From Vanilla planifolia (taxonomy: Eukaryota; Streptophyta; Magnoliopsida; Asparagales; Orchidaceae), in assembly GCA_023846275.1 (NCBI GenBank), contig CM043868.1, positions 19,253,755-19,317,754 of the forward strand: 64,000 bases of DNA, read 5' to 3'. The notes under the pieces were generated by a model, which saw nothing but the letters and a program-made list of their open reading frames with translations, did not search any database and was not told the origin of the DNA. Numbering within the stretch: the stretch's first letter is position 1; each line of letters opens with the position of its first letter. The position numbers were made by a program, and so were the translations under genes. Positions 53,801 to 62,373 of this stretch are shown here, piece after piece.

Positions 53801-54789
53801 GTGGATGCCTGGTTTATGAATACATGGAAAATGGAAGCCTAGAGGATCAGCTATTTTACAGGAAGAATTCCCCTCCACTGCCTTGGTTTATCAGATTCCG
53901 GATTCTCTTTGAAGTAGCCTGTGCTCTTGCCTTTTTACATGGGAATAAACCTGATCCGATTGTTCACCGTGATGTGAAGCCAGGGAACATCTTGTTAGAC
54001 AAGAACTATGTGAGCAAGGTTGGAGATGTGGGACTTGCAAGGCTCGTATCAGATATTGTGCCTGATAATGTGACAGAATACAAGGAAACTATGCTTGCTG
54101 GTACACTCTATTATATGGATCCTGAATACCTAAGGACTGGCACGGTTCGACCCAAGTCAGATCTATATGCATTAGGAATAATTGCTCTGCAATTGCTTAC
54201 TGGCAAACAGACCACGTGCCTGGTAGTGCAGGTAGAGAATGCAATTGAAAATGGTACATTAGTTGATATACTGGACAAATCAATACCTGATTGGCCTCTT
54301 GCAGAGGCTGAGAAATTAGCAAAGCTTGCTTTAAAGTGTTCTAAACTCAGATGCAGAGATAGACCGGATCTAGAGTCCGAGATACTGCCTGAACTTGAAG
54401 AGTTATTGGAAATGGGAAATGGTTTTCACAGGTTGAAGCAATGCAATGTCTATTCCTCGAATCATTAAATCTGCCCAATCCTACAGGTAAACTTGATGGA
54501 TAAGATAAAGAAATATAGAACATAAGTTATTAAATATGTCGTCTAAATATGAAAAGCAAAAGTTAACTTTTCTTTCTGTTGGTTTCTGATGCAGGTGGTG
54601 ATGGATGATCCTTATATTGCAGCTGATGGATATACATATGAACACTGCGCAATCAGAGCATGGCTTGAAAGACATGTAATCTCACCTGTAACTGGACGAA
54701 GGCTTCCACACATCAACATCATTCCGAACTACTCGTTGCAGGCAGCGATTCAAGAGTGGAAGTCACGTTCATCATTTTCATCACCATGA
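32851..54789 (+). CDS. Gene B: USP / coiled-coil / kinase / U-box protein (PUB35/PUB52-like) with in-frame stop before the U-box
   Basis: Nine exons with matching phase and GT/AG borders: 32851-33031, 33126-33250, 33337-33452, 37158-37279, 37376-37674, 37845-37946, 53092-53520, 53737-54486 and 54595-54789 (2,319 nt). Exons 1-4 are a USP domain (ATVAVAVCAGGGSRRAIRWA, LVLEGKTTSDALL, SAPSTCNIFVVLHRKL). Exon 5 is a linker. Exons 6-7 form a coiled coil, and exon 7 carries the glycine loop IGEGTYGCVYK and VAVKVV. Exon 8 has HRDVKPGNILLD, GDVGLARL and GTLYYMDPEY. Exons 8-9 hold a U-box (CPILQ, then VVMDDPYIAADGYTYEH). A TAA at 54466-54468 lies two codons before CPILQ, so translation would stop after 701 residues and lose the E3 module. 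The rest of the frame is open. The start may be 32851 or 32863. Joining exons 6 and 7 requires a 15.1-kb intron; the junction matches gene A in phase and exon size. The gene may be a U-box-less kinase or an early pseudogene. Confidence 0.78.
34432..34554 (+). repeat. 24-bp AT-rich minisatellite
   Basis: Five near-perfect copies of ATGATACATATAATATATATGTAT in succession, the first slightly diverged. The unit is a multiple of three, so it produces artificial repetitive open frames on the minus strand. Confidence 0.95.
35277..36006 (+). mobile_element. TRIM-like miniature LTR element, old
   Basis: Two direct repeats of about 170-178 bp (35277 to about 35446, and 35829-36006) both begin TGTTGAGTATAA and end in CTCTCAATA or CTTTCAACA. 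They share many blocks at roughly 70 percent identity by eye. They enclose about 380 bp without coding sequence. A degenerate initiator tRNA-Met primer site (TAGTATCCGAGA, 9 of 12 matches) follows the first repeat within a few bases. Flanks TCTAA (35272-35276) and TCCAA (36007-36011) look like a decayed 5-bp target duplication. This fits a terminal-repeat retrotransposon in miniature, or the remnant of a larger LTR element. LTR divergence implies great age. Confidence 0.6.
42002..46204 (-). pseudogene. LINE ORF2: endonuclease, reverse transcriptase, zf-RVT, RNase H
   Basis: Order on the minus strand: apurinic-type endonuclease (about 46140-45340; MRFVVWNIKS at the start, GSDHCPLLVD near the end), reverse transcriptase (about 45079-43650; FRPISLCKTIYKVVARIL, GLRQGCLLSPYLY, LLYADNVLLF), zf-RVT region (about 43560-42850; CATYESLQHVFWDCPRA), and an RNase H domain (about 42600-42060; KVNCDAAVGD, EIQTDSMTALQVV). 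The catalytic YADD/FADD box reads YADN near 44070-44078, losing the second aspartate. Stops interrupt the endonuclease part (for example after RQDAN at about 45989), the EN-RT linker and the RT near 44500, and frames change between domains. RNase H places it in the plant L1 lineage that acquired this domain. Confidence 0.85.
46550..48018 (-). pseudogene. LINE ORF1: DUF4283-type nucleic-acid-binding protein with CCHC knuckle
   Basis: On the minus strand a low-complexity N-terminal region (around 48018-47600) is followed by a DUF4283-like block containing FDLVGRVYGNTLPFPVIARV, then a zinc knuckle CFSCGHVGHHAGQC near 46860. This is the usual content of plant L1 ORF1, whose product coats LINE RNA. 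The reading shifts between frames near 47.6 kb and again between about 47.2 and 46.97 kb, so no continuous protein remains. No single start codon can be defended. Confidence 0.75.
49120..50620 (+). repeat. LTR-like region with TATA box and R/U5-like end
   Basis: This stretch has an isolated moderate-GC segment (49.0-49.7 kb), a TATA box (CAGTATAAATAGAGGAGTC at about 49941), and a segment near 50530-50580 (GAATGTAAGCACGGGTTAGGCCAAACTACCTAAAA) resembling the U5 part of plant copia LTRs. The boundaries and any second copy were not found. It could be the 3' LTR of the copia fossil at 39.7-48.6 kb or an unrelated solo LTR. Confidence 0.4.
49408..49685 (+). repeat. Degenerate tandem array of about four 60-75-bp units
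   Basis: Each unit has TCTAAYTGTYCATCTG near its start, a GATYGAACGGCTGAGATC-like block in the middle and TTTGTGAACAGT at its end. The units are strongly diverged. The array lies within the LTR-like region. Confidence 0.65.
54466..54468 (+). other. In-frame TAA at the start of the gene B U-box
   Basis: The frame reads SSNH-stop-ICPILQ, then the splice donor GTAAAC at 54487. U-box kinases of this family have an aromatic residue (F or Y) where the stop lies, so a TAT or TAC codon changed in one base would explain it. Everything downstream, including exon 9 and its own terminal TGA at 54787-54789, is still in frame and well conserved. Confidence 0.85.
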
Positions 54790-57700
54790 AATATTTCGCT
54801 CTTCTTCTGTATATAAGGCCATTACTTGGAATGAATCTGTAGTTTTTGTCCATTTTTTTCTTTTTTTGAATACCAGGAAATCAGTCATTCAGCACCATAC
54901 TAGTTTGCATAAGTTTGGAATATCGAGGGGAATTCTGGTTAATTTGTTAGAATTGTATTTTTATGATTTCAGATAGAAATAGATTAATTGACGTTGTAAA
55001 GTTTTTATTATAGAAACTCTACGTTTGGTTCTTTCCATTTATGTATGGAGAATTAGCATGTTGCGTTTTGAATGCATTTTTATGCAGTAGTGGTTTAAGC
55101 CTGAAAACATAAATGAAGTTTTGTATGAGAATTACTGGTACCAAAATTGGAACTTTGAAAACAAACCTAGCTAAGCTCTAATAATGGAAAGTTTTAACCA
55201 TCAAGCTAAAAAGGATGGAGTCGAGGTTTAGTGCAATTTTTTGGGACTGTGCATTGCTGTGTATGTAGAGTATACACAATGAAAGGATACTCTCGGCAGG
55301 TCTAATGGGTTTACCCTCCAAAGACATGTTAGATTTTATCATTTGAATGGATTTTGGTGCTACCAATATATAACTTTATTGAAGTGGGGTTTTATTCTTA
55401 TAGGCAAATATCTCTATGGTTGATAACCTATTTAGAGAAGACACTTAAAAAAAGATTGTCTCAATCATAAGTATTATTGTTTTAATAATGAAAAATAATT
55501 TGATATGATGAAACATCTAATTAAGATCACATAATTTTATTATTTAGGACAAGTCAATAGACCCCTTATTCAAGAGATTAGGAAGCATTTGGTGTTAGCT
55601 TTAAGCATCCAATAAGGACCTATAGGTTTCTTACCAGCTCATAATTAAATGCAAAATCACTATTAGCTTTTTGTGTTAGATTTGTCATAGGTATAAATAT
55701 GTCAAGCAAACTTGTTGCATTTAGTAAAGAGCAATGAAAAAAATTCATATCCATTTGGCTTAAGGTTTTAATAGTGCAAGGCTTTAGCCAATACGAGTAG
55801 ACATAATTATTCTGGTGTTGAAAATCCATTGTCAGAGACATCAACCTCATCATAACTTTTCCAGAATTTAATCATTGTAAGCTCACACAAAAAACTCTCT
55901 ATCCTCATCCTCTTGACCATGGATTTGCTCTTGAGACCTCTTTGAGTGACTTCCAATCTTCTTGTGGCCCTCTCAAGTGTGTACGCAATAACGTGAGACT
56001 TTCTTTTCTTTAAACACGTGAAATCGAAGAGGATGGGGAGTAATTTTCAAGTGATATTATAGAAAATAATTGAATAAAGTTCAGCTTCTAAAAAAATTTT
56101 AATTAGAAAGATATAAAGATAAATAAACTTATATTAATTGTATGAAAAAAGATCTTAAATTTTATAAATAAAATCATAATTCTTAACAAGATTAGATAAT
56201 TTTTAACAACAAATTTATATAAGATCTTATGTTAACTTAATAGTTTTGAGATAGACAACTAAATGAAAAGAATCTCTTGAATAAGATCAAAACTTGAGTA
56301 GAGTTAGGAAAAATCTTACTAAAGAGGAAGATCCTAATTAGTCTCATATTGGAGCCTTAGATGTCTTGCATAGAAGCTGCTTCTTGTCTAACAATTTCTT
56401 CCTTAGAACATTGCTTGGTGACCATTTCTTTCCTTCTTTGGGTGTTACAACAACTGTATACAACCACTAAGTAGAGGCATATCTTAATAGTCCCATGTGC
56501 CAATTTTTTATTTATATATGTTATCTTTATCTCAGCTAGCACAGAAATCTTTGATACAAAGTCCTGGGAAAGAATACATTGATGCTATATGTTAGGCTAC
56601 AACAATTTTTTTTCATATTAAGTTAATGTCAAGAACATTTCAAGCATAAAACTTTCTCCTTTTTAGGGCTAAGGTGGAGGTTTAATTCTACAAATATGAG
56701 GATAATTACAACATTGATCCTTTACTCCCATGATAAAGGTTGTGTAATGAGTGTAGCCTAGCGAAGGCCAAGGCAAGGCAACGGCGATGATCAACGAGGA
56801 TAGTTGCTAGCTTCAGCGGAGGTCATTTGGTTATGACGGTGGCTAGAAACGACGTTTTGTGTTGTCAAAGCAAGCCCCACAACCCGCGATTTTTGCTAAG
56901 GCAGACACCAACATTGTTAGCAAATTGGTTAGGTTAGTGAGGTTAAGACTCAACCCAGTGTTAACCATGTTAAAAACATCGTGGCTAAGTTGACACTTGG
57001 CTAGGTTAATCTACTTCTCTGTTGCCAATGCTGTAACAGCAACACATCCTACAGTTTGTTCTGTCTTGTTTTTGCAGTTTGTCAATTTAGCTTGAACCAA
57101 CAGTTTGCAAATTGAGATCAGTAGGGTTCTGGTTGCTGCTCTCTAACTCTAAACATTAGTACGCATACAGCAATCATGGGGTTTCTAACCACCAATAACT
57201 CTACTTCTCAATTTTACATTTCAACATTGATAATTTGATTTAAATGGTTTCTTTTCCACTTTGTTTTTGCTTTTTAATCACTTGTATAGGATGTATGTTT
57301 AATGAAATGCAACATATCATAATGTCATGACACAGTTGTAGTTAATATGTTCAATAAAACGTTACAAAAAGATGTAATTTTGATTCAAAGATAGAGACTA
57401 CACCTGTTGTCAATACTGTATAGTGAATATATTTGAGTAAACTTGCAATCTTGAAATTCTATTTTGGTCAACTAAAAAATGCCACCTTTTGAATGATGAA
57501 ATTCAATGAAGGAAATGGTGGTTATGTTGTGTTATAAGGATGAAAGCAAATGTTGGCTGCTTTCTCTTGGGCTTTTTGTTTGCAAATGTGTTCAGGCAAG
57601 ATTCATCGATTGGGATGTTCTCAATTTAGAGATCCATTATTGTCCTTTGTACAATGATCCTAATATTTTCTTACATAATTAATTTCTTTATTTTCTCTAG

Positions 57701-58500
57701 CTAATTCTCTTCAAAAATTTTAGTTGTTTCCTTTTCTTTCTAGTAGTGAATACATCTCTAAAACAAAGAATTATCATGTGGTTCTAAGCAAAGATTAAAG
57801 TTTTTGGCCACCTATTTATGCCTTTTACTGATTTTCTTCTAGCCTACATAAAACTGCATAAGATCAAGTAAAGAAAACATGCTTAAAAAAATTGATTTTG
57901 AAATCAATGTGTGTATGTATGCATACACACACATATATATATGTATATAAGTGCATCTAACAAGAATAGTAAAAATATTGTACATTCTTTCTGCAATTGT
58001 TGCGTAAATTCAAGTAGTTTTATGCAAATCAAAGATTACCACTAAAATTGTAAGCTAAAACTACATTTTGGCAACCATTTTCAAACCAATTATTTTTGAC
58101 AATGTGGTTTGCAAATGTGGTGACAATGGCTTGATTTAATGAATTTGGAAATTAGGTCTTTGTCCAAAACTTTATTGTCTTGTGAAAATATCATAATTAT
58201 TTTTCATAAAAAAACAAATGATAGTTTTGGTATTACAAAATAAATTAGTATAATGAGCATTTTTACATAATAAATATCAAGCATGTTTTTAAATAACCGT
58301 TAAGACAATATTTTGCAGTCTTATTTTTGCTCTCTATGAACCAATCTTCCACTTTTACCGTCTGCAGCATTGAAGAAAGCCTGGTAAGCAACTTAAAAGG
58401 TGTAGAAAGTGCGCAGCATTGAAGTTGAACTGGCAAAGATGCATATACGTGCGTACATACGTTTAGATTTGCGCTCGATACGTGTATATGCTATATAGAA
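54790..58500. other. Intergenic spacer between gene B and the heat shock gene
   Basis: No gene was recognised. The first few hundred bases are presumably the gene B 3' UTR. A short GC-richer island near 56750-57010 has no coding signal. A (TG)/(TA) palindromic run occurs at about 57910-57945. Weak copia-like words near 55620-55850 on the minus strand are too poor to call. Confidence 0.6.
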
Positions 58501-58526
58501 GCGCGAAGAAGAATCCAATTTCCACA

Positions 58527-58536
58527 TGAAGTTTCG
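58527..58536 (+). promoter_or_regulatory. Heat-shock element upstream of the small HSP gene
   Basis: TGAAGTTTCG is a perfect nGAAnnTTCn pair. Further GAA and TTC units surround it (GAAGAAGAATCC at about 58505-58516, GAGAATTCTG at about 58548-58557). It sits about 55 bp before the TATA box, the normal place for heat-shock factor sites in plant small HSP promoters. Confidence 0.7.
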
Positions 58537-58589
58537 ACGACGATCTGGAGAATTCTGCGTCATCGCGTCACCGAAATGAGGTTCCCGCC

Positions 58590-58596
58590 TATAAAT
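58590..58596 (+). promoter_or_regulatory. TATA box of the small HSP gene
   Basis: TATAAAT within CGCCTATAAATTTCC lies 47 bp before the ATG. This predicts a start of transcription near 58620 and a short leader of about 20-25 nt. Confidence 0.75.
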
Positions 58597-58642
58597 TTCC
58601 CAAATCATCTCGTTTGGCATCAGTAGAAGCGGAGAAAAAGAA

Positions 58643-59101
58643 ATGGATTTCTTCGAAGACCCTATAATATACTCGGCGATCCATCAGTTCGTCGACATCC
58701 CGGAGGAGAAGGAGAAGGCCTTCAACCCGCCGACGAGTGCGTACTTCCGGGACCGTAAGGCGATGGCGCGCACGCCGGCGGACGTGAAGGACCTCTCTGG
58801 CGCGTACGAGTTCGTGATCGACATGCCCGGGGTCAATAGCAGCGACATCAAGGTCCAGGTTGAGGAAGGCAACCTTCTCGTGGTAAGCGGAGAGAGACGG
58901 CGCGGCGAGGAAAAGGACGTGAAGTACCTGCGTATGGAGCGGCGGATGGGCAAGTTCATGAGGAAGTTCCCGTTACCCGAGAACGCGAACCTCGAAGCGA
59001 CCTCCGCCGAGTACAAGGGTGGGGTACTTACCGTCACGATAGAAAAAAAGAAACCGCCGGAGCCTACGAAGCCCGTGACCATCGAGGTCAAGAGCGCTTG
59101 A
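58643..59101 (+). CDS. Class II cytosolic small heat shock protein, about 17 kDa
   Basis: An intronless 152-residue frame, the usual length for this class. The N-terminal arm (about residues 1-45) includes the class II feature [11 protein letters not shown] and [10 protein letters not shown] just before the alpha-crystallin domain. That domain (about 48-130) contains [42 protein letters not shown] and the [10 protein letters not shown] block. The C-terminal tail has [10 protein letters not shown], with an I-x-V anchor like that of class II proteins. It acts as an ATP-independent chaperone forming cytosolic oligomers under heat stress. A heat-shock element and a TATA box lie upstream and AATAAA at 59260-59265 lies downstream. 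The coding part is much more GC-rich than its surroundings, which is normal for these genes. The gene looks intact. Confidence 0.96.
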   Translation: MDFFEDPIIYSAIHQFVDIPEEKEKAFNPPTSAYFRDRKAMARTPADVKDLSGAYEFVIDMPGVNSSDIKVQVEEGNLLVVSGERRRGEEKDVKYLRMERRMGKFMRKFPLPENANLEATSAEYKGGVLTVTIEKKKPPEPTKPVTIEVKSA

Positions 59102-59259
59102 GATCTGGCAGAGCAGTGGGTATGTATCGGTTTAGGAAGAAGTGATGGGATTAAAAATAAGCTCGTCTTGCTTTTGCTGCTGTGTACACTGTATAAGTCG
59201 ATCATAGCAGATACTCAAGCTTATCATTTCTCGAGCTTAAACGAGCGAATGATAAAACA

Positions 59260-59265
59260 AATAAA
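59260..59265 (+). terminator. Polyadenylation signal of the small HSP gene
   Basis: AATAAA lies about 160 bp after the stop codon, a normal distance for a plant 3' UTR. Confidence 0.5.
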
Positions 59266-59396
59266 TGAATTATATGGGTAGCTTTCAGGTGACGGAGTTC
59301 AGCTACAGTCCTATCAAGTGTAATAACTACTTTGTTCAAAGAAAAAGCATATGTTTGCAGGAAAACAAGAAGCCAATCTGTACAAAGTTAAGCAGC

Positions 59397-62373
59397 CTAC
59401 AAGTGTTTGTCCGGAAGCTTGTGCAACACATTTTTTGACATGTAAGGAGAAACGCACCCCCGCACCTGCAGGCATAAAGAAGTCTTCAATTAAGTTGGAA
59501 GATGTGCCAAATGAAATACAAAGAATGTTGCAATTATTATCTATACTGTAGACGTTAACAAGAATTTTAAAATGTTTCAAGTCTGAAATCACTTGCAATT
59601 AACAAGCTACACAATTGACTTGCAAGATAAATTAAATTTTGAGCTAGGCAATGACAATTTAAAGCCTATCAACCAAACTATAGAAGAATGCAGGCTGGAC
59701 CAATCGGCCCAAGAGAACACAGCATTGCTGTCTTACCCTCATCTGTTCATACCAATATATATCATCCAAGTGAATGGCTTATGCTAAACAAATACCTTTT
59801 TTCAAAACAAATACTAATCATAAAAAGCGCAGTTCCAAAAGAATGAGATAATAGAGACCATATTGGGAAATTTCCTGGAGTCTTATGTTAAAAAATCGAA
59901 GGTTGGTTTATCTACCGTTGCAGGAAAGAGCGAAAGAAGCTGAACATTTCATTACATTCATAAAGGTCTCATTTTGGAGTGTCATGCTCAAGAAAAAGGT
60001 TTAGAAAGAAATCAATCTTTAATAAGAAAGTAAGAGTACCAAAATTCATCAGAAAGCTCTCATCTAGGATTACCTGTAATAGACTTCTGGGTATTTCAAT
60101 GAAACCTTGGAAGAGAAGATCAACCTTTTCCAACTTGCTCGGTGAAACAGGCGTGATCACATAAAGCAGACCTCTCTTTAAATCTATGCCTCTAACAATA
60201 CCTATAGCATGCAGGATCGCAGTTCAAAAAAATGTGCACTTCAACAACAAATGATATAGCATATCACCGAAAAACACAAACAAATGTAAATCTCTATATT
60301 CATTTTGATTCACAAAGAATGAATAAAGAAAAATTTTTCATGATTGACTTTTAAGTTTGCTATGGATCAACGAGGCCCAACCTCAGTTATGCGGGAGAAT
60401 TCATGCACAGGGTTATTGCCACCGACGAAAATTTATGACCCAAACCTCATGGATTAAGAAGTAAACTCTCGCTTAAGCCAGGTCTTCAAGAGCTAGCGCT
60501 CCATGTTTATGAGTATTTTTTAATAATCAAATATAAGCAAAAAAATGATACAAAGCATCTACCATGTATACCACAGAGAAACCAATTATGTTGCATTCTA
60601 GCCATTATTTGCTAACCTAGATGAAGTTTTCTGGCTTGATTTCTTGATGAAGTTACCTGTAAGTTGTAAATTAATAAAAGAGAACCTTATGAATACATTA
60701 ACCATTGTAATTTCTTGATTATCTGAATACATTAGAGAATGATAAATAGTTTATCGCATGATAGCTTTTAATGAGAAAATAAAGCAGATTAGAACAACTA
60801 AAAGCTGCAACTTTATTCTTATTGATGAACGAGTTTTCACTATGAAATCTTTAAATGCAGTCTTGCTACTATATTTTAGTACATTTATAAATCAAATTTA
60901 CTACTATTATCATATAGATAAAGTTGCTTGATCTTCGTGTAGCCATGCTTCATTGTGAAGTTGCAAAAGAAATACACGCTCAAGTGACAAGTGACTTTTG
61001 CATTAGTCCAGTTCTGATAATGCAACTGTTTATTTAATCGTTAGATAAGATTATCAAAAAATAGCATAAAGACAGTCAAAGCAAATCAAATTTCACAACT
61101 TAATTTTGCCAGCAGAGTTTATGTAATATTTGATGGTAAGTCAATAGTACACATTAGCATATGTACTGCAAAGTTGTAATTTTAAAGAATTTTAAGTCAA
61201 TATGACAAGACCAGGTTTATCTTGCTGATAAAGTTACAACGGAGCTTCATTGTAGGCCAAATTAACCTCAAAGGAGGACCGAAAAGGAATGAAAAATAAT
61301 ACAAAAAAATAAAACGTGTGGTCCAATGCAAAAATGCCAATAAAGATGGTAGTTTTGGCCAAGTCCAAAAAAGAAATACAACTCTAGCTTATAACAAGGA
61401 GAAATCCTTGTTGAGTAAATCATCGCCCCACCAATAGCATGGCCTTGGAACCAGTACCAAATATCTGTTCAATGAGCAAAAGAAGCATAGTTCCCACTAA
61501 GACCTAGAGCTTTACAAAAACTACAAGTGAATTAGTTCTAACCCCTGGAGAAGAACTAGACTTCCCAAAATAGCAGCCAAATAATAGCATAGGGTCATAG
61601 ACAAAGCCAGACCTAACCAGAAGCGCCTGCATTCTGTACTCCAAATAACATATAACGCTGTAGAAAAAAACTATTGCTTACATGAGGATGACCAATTAAT
61701 TGTTTACATAAGGCTAGTAGCTTTAACTCCAATTAAAATTTCCAGCAAAGGAAACAGTAAATTTTCTTAATATTTTTTTAAAATACTAGTCAATTAATTT
61801 GAAAGCCTGTTGACTTTTCATTTGAGTCAGTCTCCTCAAAGCTATAACCACCCTTATATGCTGAGCACCTAATATGGTTAATAAAAAAAAAACAAAATTA
61901 CACAGGTCCATTCTACCACTGCTTGTTTTCCTAATCTTAACCAAGTCTAATGCAAGATAAGCTATAGATCCTCCCTAGAATCATGTCAAGAACTTAAATG
62001 GTAAAAATGTTTGAAGAATGGGCTTGCGTAAATTTATGCGCATCTTTGATCTACTGTGCTGATGGCTTTAAACCATATGTAGCAGGCACTTATGAACGCA
62101 CCAAGGTCAAGACAAGTATATGAGATTCAAGAAATTTGTATTGAACATAAAATTTAATCATGTTTCATATAAGAAAACATAACTAAGAAGCAGAAATCAG
62201 TATTAAAAAATAATGTCATCAATGTTTGGAAAAGCATGGGAACAAAAGAAATTAATATTACCAAGTCCAACACACCAGGGTGTACACCCAGCTGATGTCT
62301 TGGGCCCATCAGAACTAACAGCTAATCCCACTATTGTACCATTTAAACTGTGGAAAACCTCCTGCTCAGGAAC
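59397..62373 (-). CDS. 3' part of a NOL9/GRC3-like polynucleotide 5'-hydroxyl-kinase gene
   Basis: Three exons on the minus strand with matching phase and GT/AG borders: 62262-62373, 60074-60201 and 59397-59465 (stop TAG at 59397-59399). They encode about 102 residues: VPEQEVFHSLNGTIVGLA, WCVGL then GIVRGIDLKRGLLYVITPVS, LLFQGFIEIPRSLLQ and VRGCVSPYMSKNVL. This matches my recollection of the C-terminal region of plant NOL9/GRC3 proteins. In the family these are P-loop polynucleotide kinases that act in the nucleolus in processing of the ITS2 spacer of pre-rRNA. The P-loop and central domain would lie on upstream exons, which I could not find up to the window end, so the gene is partial here. 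It is tail to tail with the small HSP gene, with stops 296 bp apart. Family assignment rests on recognition by eye. Confidence 0.68.
60202..62261 (-). other. Intron of the NOL9-like gene (2.06 kb)
   Basis: Donor GTAATA follows exon end ...VGL plus one base. The acceptor GCTATAG at about 60202-60208 precedes GIVRG. A SINE-like GC-richer segment lies at about 60350-60520. Nothing else was recognised. Confidence 0.6.
60350..60520 (-). repeat. SINE-like or other short repeat segment
   Basis: On the minus strand a GC-richer segment of about 170 bp begins GGAGCGCTAGCTCTTGAAGA and contains GAGGTTTGGGTCATAA, weakly like a pol III B box, followed by AACCCTGTGCATGAATTCTC. It stands out from the AT-rich intron. 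No coding potential is seen and no target duplication was established. Confidence 0.25.

Noticed and set aside
53125-54468. A separate kinase gene beginning near 53125
   Set aside because: The codon there is GTG, inside an exon that begins at 53092 after a splice acceptor, and the coiled coil continues directly from exon 6 at 37946.
58684-59205. 173-codon minus-strand open frame over the heat shock gene
   Set aside because: It is antisense to a clear small HSP coding region and shows no domain of its own.
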